DNA of 64,000 nucleotides, taken from positions 24,966,104 through 25,030,103 of the forward strand of contig NC_135559.1 of NCBI RefSeq assembly GCF_964340395.1. Reading direction: 5' to 3'. Shown here in pieces: positions 20,907 through 32,990 of the stretch. A program made the position numbers and the translations under genes. The notes beneath the pieces are model-generated. The model saw only the letters and a program-made list of their open reading frames with translations. It ran no database searches and was not told where the DNA came from. Each line of letters opens with the position of its first letter. The stretch's first letter is position 1. This DNA is from Glandiceps talaboti. Its lineage: Eukaryota > Hemichordata > Enteropneusta > Spengelidae.

Positions 20907-23254
20907 ATCTTAATGTCTTTCACATCATATCTTATCTGTGTACCAATACTAATAGTTGCTACATACACACTCTACTTCAGTAAAGTTTAGTAGAGTTCTT
21001 TGAGAAGGTAGATGTGGCAATTTCTTGTTGGTTCATTTGGTTATACTGATGAGAGCAACCAACTCTTTCTCATTTTCTGGTGTTCAGTGCTATTCGCCAT
21101 CAGTAATCCTCAACATGCTGTTCTCTAAACCTTGGTGCTCATTTAAAACAAGCCCTGTTATTCATTGCTCCTGTCCTTGTCACAGATCTGGTCATCTACA
21201 AATACCATTTCCAGTCAAAAACCTCATTCTTCTTCCCAGACTTCTCATCCCAGATGCTTGGCTCAGCACTGACTGAAAAATAAAAAAGAATAACATTGTC
21301 AGTAATATTCAAAGTACACATTAGTTAGTGTATACTATAGTAACTTTGCTTAGTAACATTTATAAAGTTCTGCAAAGTATCCATTGTGGAATACTTTAAG
21401 TTTATCAACCTGGCTCTTTACTTTTAGATTCTTTATTTACCCCATGCAATCTGAGCTTACAATGTACTTTATTTAGCACTGTAACTCACTTGTCAAACAC
21501 TGAATGGTAAGGTACATTGTATATCATATGATATGTTAGGTTTTTCACAATAACGTGATCCTGAATCGGAGTGGAGATCTCTTGATTAGTTGCATCAAGA
21601 CAATTTTATCATCAAATGTAAACATCAATATTGAGTCAGATGATGTATTCATCAGAAGAAAAAATAAATATTGGTTTTGCAATAAAATGATAAAAGTGAT
21701 GCAACATCACTTACAATTTACATTTTACTTCACTAAACATCCTTTGCAAGTAAATTGTTCAGCTCAAATGAGAGAGAAACCTACATTGTAGTTATGTATT
21801 TAGAATATATTTTTGATCCTGTTTATACATGATGTACATGTACAAAATGTATGTATATTGAGTAAAACTGTTTGGAAGAGTAAGCAGACCATCACCATAT
21901 CATCTATTTGAGATTACACTATGCACTCAAAAGCCATTTAGAACAAAAAATGTGGAATATATATAACTGTGGTCGTTCTATGTTACAACATATGTCTCCG
22001 TGACTGGTTCTGCAGTGTTCAAAATATTAGCCAAAACTTTCAAAATTGCCATTACTGTCCGCAATGTTTCTTTGATATTACTGGCACTGGTAAATAATGT
22101 TATTTTTCAATATTTTTCTTCATTCAGTTGGAAAGTACTTGTAAACTCTGGGTTGTCACTACCTGTCACTCGGCTGAAAAATACTCGGCTAGTAATTCGT
22201 AGTGACAATGACACCTTTGGTTACTCCTATTTTCCTTGGATGAATGAAGAATAATGTAGGTGTAACATCTAATTGTACGTTACGTATCCCCAAAACAGTA
22301 AAAATCTATTTACACCAAGTCTTCATAGCACACACAGTCCCCTCCCCTTGTGAAATGACTTTGGATGGAGACATGATTTAACCCTCTTCCTGCCAAGCTT
22401 CTCCATCCGTTAAGTGGTTACAAATGTAAGTCAATTCCCAATCAACTATTAAGTTTTGTGAGTCCATAGATTTATTTTGTGTTGTTTCCAAAATAACTCT
22501 TCTTTTGAATGTTCAGTTTTAGTACTGTTGCAAAATTCTTTTAATGTTTTGCCTATATCAAAGATTTTGTATCAAAAGGTTTTTGTGTGATAAAAATGTG
22601 TACTTTATCTTGTCTGCATACCATTCACCAGGTTAGACCCCCATTGAAAATGGTCTGCTCCAAGCCTAATTTAAAACATAATTTGCATAAAATACATGTA
22701 CTTACTTCAAAAATCGCCGAAAATCCAAAGGGGTAACTCTTGCATTCCAAATCCCAACAGTCCTCAATTCCCTTATAGCTTATGTGGTCAGACAAGCATT
22801 GATACAACCATTATGCACAGTCCATATTCACTGCAAGTAGAACCTCACGATGGTCGATGGCCGGCTCGATCAAGAGTCAGATCTGACCAGCCACACACAG
22901 CGATCATGGCGGGTCGCGGGTCAATATTCTGTCCCATGAGGTTTGAGTGAGGCCCAAATAGTATCCAGTTATGGTTCATAATCGTGGTCATAGAAGTGGC
23001 TGGTTGTTTCTCCGTGAAATCTGCTCAAACTTGAGGTAAAACAGGCTAGGCACAACTTGGAAAATGCACCAGTATTTGAAATGACGCGGTACGATACGAA
23101 TTGCATTATGGGGACTATACCATTATGTGAAGGGGTGAATAGAATGAAAAGTGACTTTGAAGCTTAATACGTGACTTTGTTATTATACTGAGTCTGCACT
23201 TGACCATAACATCTTTAATTGTTCACCTTGTCATGTTTCTGTTTAGGATTTATA
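20907..23254. other. No gene recognised
   Basis: About 2.3 kb of AT-rich DNA with only short ORFs and no family signature. The segment near 22820-22940 is more GC-rich than its surroundings but shows no gene. Confidence 0.5.
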
Positions 23255-23600
23255 CATTCTTTTTTGCATGTTGTTCTAAAAATAACCATATGGCCAAGTA
23301 ACCCCCTGGCCAAGGAGTGATGTACGAAAACAACCACATGAATGCTAAGAAAACATGATTTTATTATTTACCAACACCTAAACAGAAGTTCCTGAAATAA
23401 AGATATCTTTTTTTCCATTTGTTAGGTCGTTACGACTATGTACTTGACAAACGCACACGTCAACCAATTTCTTACGACTTGGATGATAAGCACACAGCCC
23501 AATTTAAGCGTTTACACTTATTATAGCTTAGACAGACATTACTTCATTTACTTGTGCCTGCAACTCTCGGTTTTAAAACATCCGACATAGCTTTGAAGCA
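23255..23600 (+). repeat. Interspersed repeat family F, copy 1
   Basis: Matches 37070-37405 in the same orientation: the ATGGCCAAGTAACC block, ACACCTAAACAGAA, the GTTAGGTCGTTACGACTAT block, GACAAACGCACACGTCAAC, CAATTTCTTACGACTTGGAT and TGCAACTCTCGGTTTTAAAA. The second copy lies inside the CACTA-like element, so either the family inserted there or both derive from one mobile segment. Confidence 0.75.
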
Positions 23601-23813
23601 AATTCTAGGCTTTTTGAAATGAGTAAAAGTTATTTCAATAACTGCTAAAGCAAACTATCTATTTCTGGTCTCTTTTGCTGTATCTGGTAACGGCCAATGA
23701 CAATGTTAACTTTGTTCGTACTTGAAAACCGTATGTAAAACTGGGCTGCATCTTTTTCTAATTCTCTGTTTCTTTTTCACATTTGCGTGCAGTCTATCCC
23801 GTACCGTTTCCCT

Positions 23814-23922
23814 CTATACATAAATACATACATACATACATGCATACATACATACATACATACATACATACATTACACACACGCACGCACACGCACACGC
23901 ACACACACACACACACACACAA
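23814..23922. repeat. (ACAT)n and (CA)n microsatellites
   Basis: Tetranucleotide CATA repeats at about 23818-23875 are followed by CA dinucleotide repeats to about 23921. Minus-strand translations of this stretch are artefacts. Confidence 0.95.
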
Positions 23923-24525
23923 GTCCGCAACCTTAGCGAAGTAAACGTGTTTGGAAACAAAATATCCGACATATCCACGGAGATATACGGCAACCGATGC
24001 CTTGTTTCGCTGAATCTATCCAACAAAAAGTTAGTCAGATTACCGACATCGCTATGTTAGATCTAGGTAAGCTTGGTGATCTGAATTTAAGAGGGAACAA
24101 CCTGCGAGAGTCACCTAGGATTGGGAAGTTTGCGAGAAGGGTATCCAAGTAGTCCGTGGATTCCAGACGAAGCAGCGACAACATACATCGCCGAAAAAAA
24201 TTTCCTGCCTCCACACGACCCCTTACCACGACAGGTAACAAATTATCCACTTAGACGGGATTTGTTTGTTACTGTGTGTAATGATAACTTCACATCAAGG
24301 GAATCTAGACCTGGTTTTATAAGAGACAGAGGTATACATTTCTACTCATTTAAAAAATAAATAAATAAATACATTTTCATAGAAAATCAAAACCTTTCAG
24401 CGAAAGTTCTGAGAATTGAAAACTCGCTCAAAATGTTTCATTACATGACGTTACATTTGGTAACAGATGTATTTACTGTCACATGAGTTTTTCTGGATAC
24501 ACAAGCACAAAGTCAGATACACACA
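23923..24525. other. No gene recognised
   Basis: Short open frames on both strands near 24035-24360 have no recognisable motif. The sequence has fewer low-complexity tracts than its surroundings. Confidence 0.4.
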
Positions 24526-24531
24526 CATACA

Positions 24532-24562
<31 letters not shown>

Positions 24563-24563
24563 G
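24526..24563. repeat. (ACAT)n microsatellite
   Basis: Nine or so CATA units directly before the Penelope-like fragment. Association of such simple repeats with a retroelement end is common. Confidence 0.9.
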
Positions 24564-24594
24564 TAATATGTATAATAATAGGGTTACCAATTCA

Positions 24595-24801
24595 TTGTTT
24601 CCTGAAGTACCATTAACAGCTTGGCGTCGTGATACCAGTCTTAGAGATATGGTGGTACGTACAGAACAACGTGAATTGGAAGTTAATGCTGGTTCTTTTC
24701 CGTGCGATCATACTCGATGTGGTACATGTCGTTTCATTATTAATACTAATCATGTTTTTGGCCCTAAGAACAGTGTGCCTGTTACAGCAGCAATAGACTA
24801 A
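24595..24801 (+). pseudogene. Penelope-like element fragment, linker before GIY-YIG
   Basis: Reads LFPEVPLTAWRRDTSLRDMV followed by VRTEQ, then FPCDHTRCGTCRFI. The P-L-x-x-x-R-R-x-x-x-L-R-D-x-x-V block followed by C-x-x-x-x-C-x-x-C is the segment between the reverse transcriptase and the GIY-YIG endonuclease in Penelope-like elements. The frame ends soon afterwards at 24799 (TAG) and no endonuclease follows, so this is a truncated remnant. The upstream RT is also missing; the fragment begins right after a microsatellite. Confidence 0.65.
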
Positions 24802-25420
24802 TGGTGAAAAGAGAACAACTCCACACTCAGAGACATTCGACAATGGTGGCACGTACGTATACGTAATGAATACGTAAAATATACAGTGTGCAAAACAAGT
24901 CTGGAAGCTGGAACAAAAGACTTAAGTGTACGCTTAGTCTACGGAACTGTAGATTTCGGCAGACTTAATGTCTAGTATACTGTTCGTGTACTGAAGCGCA
25001 TACGTGAGATCTGCAGATACAGTAAATTTATGTAGATTCATGTCTATTCAACTTTTTGCCCAGTGTTATCTATGACATGTAGAAGTTTCTCAACATTTAA
25101 ACTCTTATCTACGTACATTTCTTAGATGAGTAGTTCTGCTGGTGACAGGCTTTTGCAGAGTTTTAGTTGGTTGTCTCCTAGTAATCATTCCTAGTATAGA
25201 GTTAATATTGTTGTATTTAATAGTGAACTAAGTAACCAGAGTTGTCAGACTTTTTGACTTTATACATAATGGTGGCATACGATATACAGTTAGCTTATTT
25301 TCTTGTGTACCTGTTTGGTAGCTACTACTAATGTCAACTAATACGAGTACTTATTTCCTAGGTTAATCCATTTACTTGCCAGTCTCTACAGCCATGGGTG
25401 TTTCAGCTTGGTGGTCTATT
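24802..25420. other. No gene recognised
   Basis: AT-rich spacer without visible repeats or reading frames of interest. Confidence 0.5.
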
Positions 25421-25927
25421 TGGCATCTCTTTTCCTGTAGGTGCAAATAAAAGGGGCACCTGCCTCAGACCGCCAAGCTGTGTTGTGTTCTGTCCTTGAA
25501 TACTTTTTAGTGATTGTGTGCCTTTGAAGGGAGCACTCCTCATAAGAGGGCGCCCTCTAAGGAATTAATTGCGCAAGCTAAGGAGTTCACTTTCAAACTT
25601 TCAGCCTCTTGTATGAGTAAGAGTGGGTGAATTGAACTCTTCTTACCCACCCATCCACCCACAACCAATTTTCAAGTATTATACTTTTTAGGCAGTAGCT
25701 ATCGTCTGGTTGTTTTCACTTGTAGTTGTAAGTAGTTGAATTGGACAAATCATGGCTAATTTAGTGAGCATATTCTATATTACTGTGGTATTTTGGTGTT
25801 ATATAGTTCACCGAAATTGTTATCTACTGTTATGGCATCTCTTTTCCTGTAGGTGCGAATAAAAGGGGCACCTGCCTCAGACCGCCAAGCTGTGTTGTGT
25901 TCTGTCCTTGAATACTTTTTAGTGATT
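25421..25927 (+). mobile_element. Candidate miniature LTR-type element
   Basis: Two 95-bp direct repeats, 25421-25515 and 25833-25927, differ at one base and are 412 bp apart start to start. Each contains a hairpin AGGTGC / GCACCT enclosing an AATAAAAGG polyadenylation-like signal, followed by CTGCCTCAGACCGCC. The internal ~317 bp have no ORF but include a palindrome AGAGGGCGCCCTCT (about 25547). Near-identical short terminal repeats around a non-coding core fit a TRIM-like element. A simple segmental duplication is the alternative. No primer-binding site was identified. Confidence 0.45.
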
Positions 25928-26385
25928 ATAGAGCCTTCAGGACCCAAGGAATGTTCAGAGGTTAGGTACCTGGTCAAAATCAGCAAAAATAGCAAATATG
26001 CATTTTGAAATGGCTAGTACACTGACATATATCTCACTCATATTTCAGTATGATCTTGTCTATTTGAGTTTGCCCAGAAGGAATTGTACTAGTGTTTACT
26101 TCCAGTGAAACATCAGAATGAAAAAAAAGCACAAAAACAAAAGAAACAAGTCATTGAGAATGACATAGTCCCCGCTATGATTGGGTTTTAAGGAAGTGGT
26201 AGTTTATGATGCCATTTTCTTGATATCACAACTCTGATCACGCAACAACACTTGTGAACCTAAATCAAATAGACTTAGATATGTTGTGTCTGCTCGTTGG
26301 ACATGGAACATGCCTACTCATGCTGTGTCTCCCCGTTGGACATGAGACATGCCTACTTTTCAAGATGATGTGATGGAGTAAACCA
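25928..26385. other. No gene recognised
   Basis: Contains a short direct duplication GTTGGACATG(G/A)(G/A)ACATGCCTACT near 26297 and 26335 and no gene. Confidence 0.5.
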
Positions 26386-26391
26386 TTCAAC

Positions 26392-27614
26392 CAGAGGTCG
26401 CGGTAGCTTTTTTTCTGATGCGTCCCTGGGACGCGTTCCTGCCAAAATTAGCGTCAAAATCCTATACGGTGCGTCTTTTCCAAATTTGCATGCACACCAT
26501 CACTACATGGCTTTCAGATGTACACTAAATACGTTGCAAATGTAAATACATGTACATGAACACATCAGTGTCATTCACACCGTATACAAGTACATAGTTT
26601 GTACTTCCAAAAAGAAAACATTTATATGCAAGAATACGCTATACAGAGGTTTAACTTCATCTTTCTCGACTTTCGATTTTCTATGGTAATCACTCTCTAA
26701 AAATATGTGCTCCGAGAAAGAACTCCGGATGAATATATAGCGGAGTTGGGGAAGACGTGTCGAAACCCTATAGCGTATAAATCCAGAGCTAATGTCAGGG
26801 CGGAGTCGGACCGTACGGAGTACATAAAACTACCCCATGATACAAAACCGCAATGCATAAACTAAGTTCAACGACATGAATGATGAAGTATGAACGACAG
26901 CGTGAACTTCAATTTGACAGAAACACAGTTGTAAAAGTTCGATACAAATTTTGTGTCGCTACGTTGCAATCGTTTATTCTTGAACGACGCCTTACGTGTG
27001 CCATGTTCACTGTAAATTCACGTAATGCGTTCGATCCCGTAACGAAGCTCAAAATAAGTTTCAGTTTTAGTGAGAATGAAATGGCGACTTGGCAGTATGA
27101 ATTTATCAACGTGAAGGCTTCAGCATAGATTACTGTCCACCGATGTGGTCTATTTAATCATCGCTTCGCCCGTGAGGGAAGGTGCTTCACCGTAGCGTAA
27201 GGCCGTGCTATCAATGGAAACTCTGCCAAACCATGTCTGTTAATAAGTAACTAATCACGTGGCTAAGTAATTATAATATCACGTAGTTTCTAAACTACCC
27301 AAGACGTGCTCGGCACGTCAGGAAATGGTCATGGGGCACATGAAACTGTTGGAACGTTTTATATACGATGGGTCATATTTAAATTTCACAGGTCACACTG
27401 CACATATAAATAGTTACAATCAGAACTGACTAATTCCACGATGTTTGTTCTACAACTTCGAAGCAAAGATGAAAACCGTACGTTTGCCAACAGTAAGCCC
27501 CATTTGTCCCCTGTTTATGACGCGTCCCCAGTGACGCATACATCCAAAAAAAGGCATCCCAAGTGTCAAATAGTGCGTCAAATACGCACAAATAACGCGT
27601 TAACGCGACCTCTG
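26392..27614. mobile_element. Non-autonomous DNA transposon, 6-bp TSD
   Basis: The 11-bp terminal inverted repeats CAGAGGTCGCG are perfect. The element is flanked by TTCAAC at 26386-26391 and 27615-27620, a 6-bp target duplication. Both subterminal regions are dense in GCGTC/GACGC words (for example near 26420, 26435, 26450 and 27525-27600), as transposase binding sites often are. No transposase is visible; the ORF at 26880-27128 has no recognisable domain. The CAGAG start recalls hAT elements, but a 6-bp duplication instead of 8 bp points to a variant hAT group or another superfamily. Confidence 0.8.
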
Positions 27615-27637
27615 TTCAACAATAAAGGATGGGTCAG

Positions 27638-27655
27638 GTAGGGGGGGGGGGGGGG
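27638..27655. repeat. Poly(G) run
   Basis: Fifteen guanines at 27641-27655, one of several long C/G homopolymers in the window (others near 5937, 6500, 6555, 36794, 45278, 45814, 50033, 50610, 53191 and 53284). Confidence 0.9.
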
Positions 27656-27869
27656 ACCTGTTCAGGCATGTCTGAGTTATGTCTTTGGACATGAAAACTG
27701 TGTCAACATCGCTGCCAGACAGCCATATTGGATCATATCATGATGAATGTGGATATGCACATGTATGTCATAGAACACTGTCCTAATACCAACCTTGAAT
27801 GAGATCAAGCATGTCTGAGTTATGGCATTGGACATGGAAAATTCGCAAACAAAATGGCTGCTAGGCACA

Positions 27870-28432
27870 ATGTACATGTACATGTAGGTCAGATGGTTAA
27901 TTTTATGTACATGTAGGTCGTCAAGACACAAATAATTAGAGAAATTCATCCAATCATGTGAAATATAACATAAAGTATATGCTGTATGCTATACCATATG
28001 TAGATTTTCTATCTATATTGGCAATAACACTAGCGTGCTAGCTCTTATACTTGACAGGTTAATTTTCGTACATGTAGGTCAGACAGTTAATTTCATGTAC
28101 ATGTAGGTCAGATGGTTAATTTCGTGTACATGTAGGTCAGATGGCTAATTTCATGTACATGTAGGTCAGATGGTTAATTTCGTGTACATGTAGGTCAGAT
28201 GGCTAATTTCATGTACATGTAGGTCAGATGGTTAATTTCGTGTACGTGTTGGTCAGATGGCTAATTTCATGTACATGTAGGTCAGATGGCAGATGGTTAA
28301 TTTCGTGTATGTGTGGGTCAGATGGTTAATTTCGTGTATGTGTGGGTCAGATGGTTAATTTCGTGTATGTGTGGGTCAGATGGTTAATTTCATGTACATG
28401 TAGGTCAGGTGGGTAATTTAATATACATGTAG
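27870..28432 (+). repeat. 29-bp minisatellite, left part
   Basis: Units of the form GTCAGATGGTTAATTTCATG plus TACATGTAG, starting with scattered units at 27880-27920 and regular from about 28055. Some units carry GTGTATGTGTGG in place of the palindromic core. The array is cut by a transposon at 28433 and continues at 29962. Confidence 0.95.
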
Positions 28433-29961
28433 CAGTGTTCTGCCGAGGCCGCGATTGCGACATTGGCCCCCTAAAATTACAAATGACGCAATAATTGTCC
28501 CACCTTGCATCATTTTGGCGCATTCATTGTATAGGGCAGACACCTAAGTCCAGGAACAGGCCCTGGCGCCAATACCACAAAAAGTATACTGACTCCGTAA
28601 GCGACAGTTTTGTTGACATCATATAAGATACAGTGACAACGCGCAGTTCTATTGTTAACATGCACAAAAATGCATTAATATGCAACAAAATGATCAACTT
28701 TGATAAACATAATCTTCAATTGAAACATTAGAGGGAGTCGAGTATATAGATGAGACGCCAAAATGGACGTCTCTCTTCCCATGTTTTGTCTACCGTCACT
28801 GTCGCGACCTCTGACCTACTCACTGACGTGTGCGAAACACTGAACTTGCTACGGGAAATCGGAACATCTATCTGCCACATAAGCATTAGTAAACCAAATT
28901 TTATGGGACAGGTTGTTAAAAATGAGGTTAACAAAATGAGTACATGTGTATTTTGATTCCGACAAAGCTGCATTAGGGGATCGTGTTGCATGATGTTGAC
29001 AGTGACACATGTGAATGTTGGGCACTGAATCAATGAGTGATCACTGGCAGCCACTAGAGACGGCCGATGCATGTGCGCCCGGTCAGACATGACGAATGAA
29101 CTTGTTGTGCAAATCAGAAAATAATTACAGTGGTATTACAAAGCATCATGCATCCTAATGTTGACTTTGTTGATAGTTTTAGTTCATGATTTCAGAGTTT
29201 CAAGGACACCTAATGTCAGCTTTCGGTATCAAGTTTACAATATGTACATTGTAACTAATACTGTCATTTGATATAGCAGGACCAAATGATGTTACACAGC
29301 CAGTGATGGTAATTACATGTAAAAAAAATAAACTATTTTAAAGTTTGTTTGACTGTATTATTTGTAAGTTTTTCGTTCACATTTGGTACTTTTTAAAGTC
29401 AGGGAGTTTATTTTCTTCAAAATGTTTTTTTTTTTAAAACTCGTCATGAATTTGAAGAGGGAATGATAAACACGGCAATGTAACAGTTGTAAAAATGAAA
29501 CAAGTGGTTACAAGATTAGGATTTCTCAAAGTTTTTATTCAATCATATGTTCACTAATTTTGAAGTTGTTCTTTATCCTTGTCTGAGAAAAGGAATTATA
29601 AATTTGAGCACTGCTATTCATTGTTCAATCTTTCTAAACAATATACTCTGTAGAAATGACTTAAAATTACATAATTTTTATTGCCTTCTTTTTCTAAGGT
29701 GTAATGTGTAGTGTACAATTTTCAAAAAATAGCTTACTGGGAACTGTTATTATGAATGGAATTGTTTTATGAGGTAAGGTAATAATCTATGTGTAATGGA
29801 ATATCTCAGACCATGGTATCTCTATTATCTATAGTGGTCTGAGGTAATATATATAATTCCATAGACAATAAATAATTGACCCCACTTCCTGTCAAATGAC
29901 CCCACTTTTTGCAACCAAGGGGCCTTTGTCCCCACTAGTTGGAAACCTTGGCAGAACACTG
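28433..29961. mobile_element. DNA transposon inserted in minisatellite, 6-bp TSD
   Basis: Terminal inverted repeats CAGTGTTCTGCC at both ends, diverging inward. The flanking ATGTAG at 28427-28432 and 29962-29967 is a 6-bp target duplication of the minisatellite unit. The interior is about 1.5 kb with no recognisable transposase; the longest ORF (28728-29090, minus) has no family signature. Inner termini are rich in GGCCCC and CCCCACT words. Like the element at 26392, it combines a CAG-type end with a 6-bp duplication. Confidence 0.8.
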
Positions 29962-32432
29962 ATGTAGGTCAGATGTACATGTAGGTCAGACAGTTAATTT
30001 CATGTACGTGTAGGTCAGATGGTTAATTTCATGTACATGTAGGTCAGACAGTTAATTTCATATACATGTAGGTCAGATGGTTAATTTCATGTACATGTAG
30101 GTCAGACAGCTAATTTCATATACATGAAGGTCAGATGGTTAATTTCATGTACATGTAGGTCAGATGGTTAATTTTATGTACATGTAGGTCAGACAGTTAA
30201 TTTCATATACATGTAGGTCAGATGGTTAATTTCATGTACATGTAGATCAGATGGTTAATTTCATGTACATGTAGGTCAGACAGTTAATTTCATATACATG
30301 AAGGTCAGATGGTTAATTTCATGTACATGTAGGTCAGATGGTTAATTTTATGTACATTTAGGTCAGACAGTTAATTTCATATACATGTAGGTCAGATGGT
30401 TAATTTCATGTACATGTAGATCAGATGGTTAATTTCATGTACATGTAGGTCAGACAGTTAATTTCATATACATGTAGGTCAGATGGTTAATTTTATGTAC
30501 ATGTAGGTCAGACAGTTAATTTCATATACATGTAGGTCAGATGGTTAATTTCATGTACATGTAGGTCAGATGGTTAATTTCATGTACATGTAGGTCAGAC
30601 AGTTAATTTCATATACATGAAGGTCAGATGGTTAATTTCATGTACATGTAGGTCAGATGGTTAATTTTATGTACATGTAGGTCAGACAGTTAATTTCATA
30701 TACATGTAGGTCAGATGGTTAATTTCATGTACATGTAGATCAGATGGTTAATTTCATGTACATGTAGGTCAGACAGTTAATTTCATATACATGAAGGTCA
30801 GATGGTTAATTTCATGTACATGTAGGTCAGACAGTTAATTTTATGTACATGTAGGTCAGACAGTTAATTTCATATACATGTAGGTCAGATGGTTAATTTC
30901 ATGTACATGTAGGTCAGACAGTTAATTTCATATACATGAAGGTCAGATGGTTAATTTCATGTACATGTAGGTCAGATGGGTAATTTCATGTACGTGTAGG
31001 TCAGATGGTTAAATTTTATGTACATGTAGGTCAGACAGTTAATTTCATGTACATGTAGGTCAGATGGGTAATTTCATGTACATGTAGGTCAGATGGTTAA
31101 TTTCATGTACATGTAGGTCAGATGGGTAATTTCATGTACATGTAGGTCAGATGGTTAATTTCATGTACATGTAGGTCAGACAGTTAATTTCATGTACATG
31201 TAGGTCAGACAGTTAATTTCATATACATGTAGGTCAGACAGTTAATTTCATGTACATGTAGGTCAGACAGTTAATTTCATATACATGTAGGTCAGATGGT
31301 TAATTTCATGTACATGTAGGTTAGATGGTTAATTTCATGTACATGTAGGTCAGACAGTTAATTTCATATACATGTAGGTCAGATGGTTAATTTCATGTAC
31401 ATGTAGGTCAGATGGGTAATTTCATGTACATGTAGGTCAGATGGTTAATTTCATATACATGTAGGTCAGATAGTTAATTTCATGTACATGTAGGTCAGAC
31501 AGTTAATTTAATGTACATGTAGGTCAGACAGTTAATTTAATGTACATGTAGGTCAGACAGTTAATTTCATGTACATGTAGGTCAGATGGTTAATTTCATG
31601 TACATGTAGGTCAGATGGGTAATTTCATGTACATGTAGGTCAGATGGTTAATTTCATATACATGAAGGTCAGATGGTTAATTTCATGTACATGTAGGTCA
31701 GATGGTTAATTTTATGTACATGTAGGTCAGATAGTTAATTTCATGTACGTGTAGGTCAGATGGTTAATTTCATGTACGTGTAGGTTAGATGGTCAATTTC
31801 ATGTACATGTAGGTCAGATGGGTAATTTAATATACATGCAGGTCAGATGGTTAATTTCAAGTACATGTAGGTCAGACAGTTAATTTCATGTACATGTAGG
31901 TCAGATGGTTAATTTCATGTACATGTAGGTCAGATGGCAGATGGTCAATTTCGTGTATGTGTGGGTCAGATGGTTAATTTCATGTACATGTAGGTCATAC
32001 AGTTAATTTCATGTACATGTAGGTCAGATGGGTAATTTAATATACATGTAGGTCAGATGGTTAATTTCATGTACATGTAGGTCAGATGGTTAATTTCATG
32101 TACATGTAGGTCAGATGGTTAATTTTATGTACATGTAGGTCAGATGGGTAATTTAATATACATGCAGGTCAGATGGTTAATTTCAAGTACATGTAGGTCA
32201 GACAGTTAATTTCATGTACATGTAGGTCAGATGGTTAATTTCATGTACATGTAGGTCAGACAGTTAATTTCATGTACATGTAGGTCAGACAGTTAATTTC
32301 ATGTACATGTAGGTCAGATGGTTAAATTTTATGTACATGTAGGTCAGATGGTTAATTTCATGTACATGTAGGTCAGATAGTTAATTTCATGTACATGTAG
32401 GTCAGATGGTTAATTTCATGTACATGTAGGTT
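29962..32432 (+). repeat. 29-bp minisatellite, main array
   Basis: About 85 units. Two unit types alternate in long runs: one with CAGATGGTTAATTTCATGTA and one with CAGACAGTTAATTTCATATA. This gives a partial 58-bp higher-order period. Every unit holds the palindrome-rich ACATGTA and an AGGTCA word. There is no reading frame of interest. Confidence 0.97.
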
Positions 32433-32990
32433 ACTAATAGTTTTTTGGTTTGTTTTGCTGCCTTGTGTCCTTGACTAGGATTAAGTGGTATGTTAAGGAC
32501 ACTTAGGTGATCCACTGACCTTTGTGTACATTCTCAAGTCATACGCTATTCATATTACTAATATATGACAACTCATATTCCAGTCACTTTCAAATTGTTG
32601 GCAACAGAATTTTAATCCTGATTAAAATCAGTTGTCAACAAAATCATTGATTCTTTTTCATGCTCTTTCTCTGAGGAAAGAAGCAGATTCTTTGTTGTGA
32701 GCGACATTTTGTTTTCCTTTTTTCTGCTTTTAACAAGTGAATGTAATTATGTAAATGTATTGCATTTTGGGCCAATGGCCATGGACTGCAATAAACGACC
32801 TATATAATAAAAAAAATCATTGATTTTTTTTTTGATTTTTTTTTACATAAAATGCTAAAGTGAACAATAGCTCATAAGATGTGACCAGGTCATACACAGA
32901 TATAAGCAGCAAAGCACTATAAGTAAATCTCATGAGCCAAAGCAATGGTTCACAGCAGCTTAGGAGTACATTAGAGAATCTTCTGTTTCT
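32433..32990. other. LINE 3' flank and possible retroelement tail
   Basis: The stretch near 32770-32815 (GCCATGGACTGCAATAAACG followed by TATATAATAAAAAAAA) has the look of a plus-strand non-LTR retroelement 3' end with a polyadenylation-like signal. The remaining sequence is AT-rich with T-runs and would include the 3' flank of the minus-strand LINE that begins at 32991. Confidence 0.4.

Noticed and set aside
22820-22940. GC-richer stretch as a promoter or CpG island
   Set aside because: Too short and with no associated gene or core promoter element that I can support.
24035-24360. Opposed ORFs between microsatellites as Penelope-like coding sequence
   Set aside because: I could not find RT or GIY-YIG motifs in either frame; only the segment after 24595 is supported.
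27870-32432. CRISPR array
   Set aside because: The 29-bp units are contiguous with no unique spacers, and the context is a eukaryotic minisatellite.
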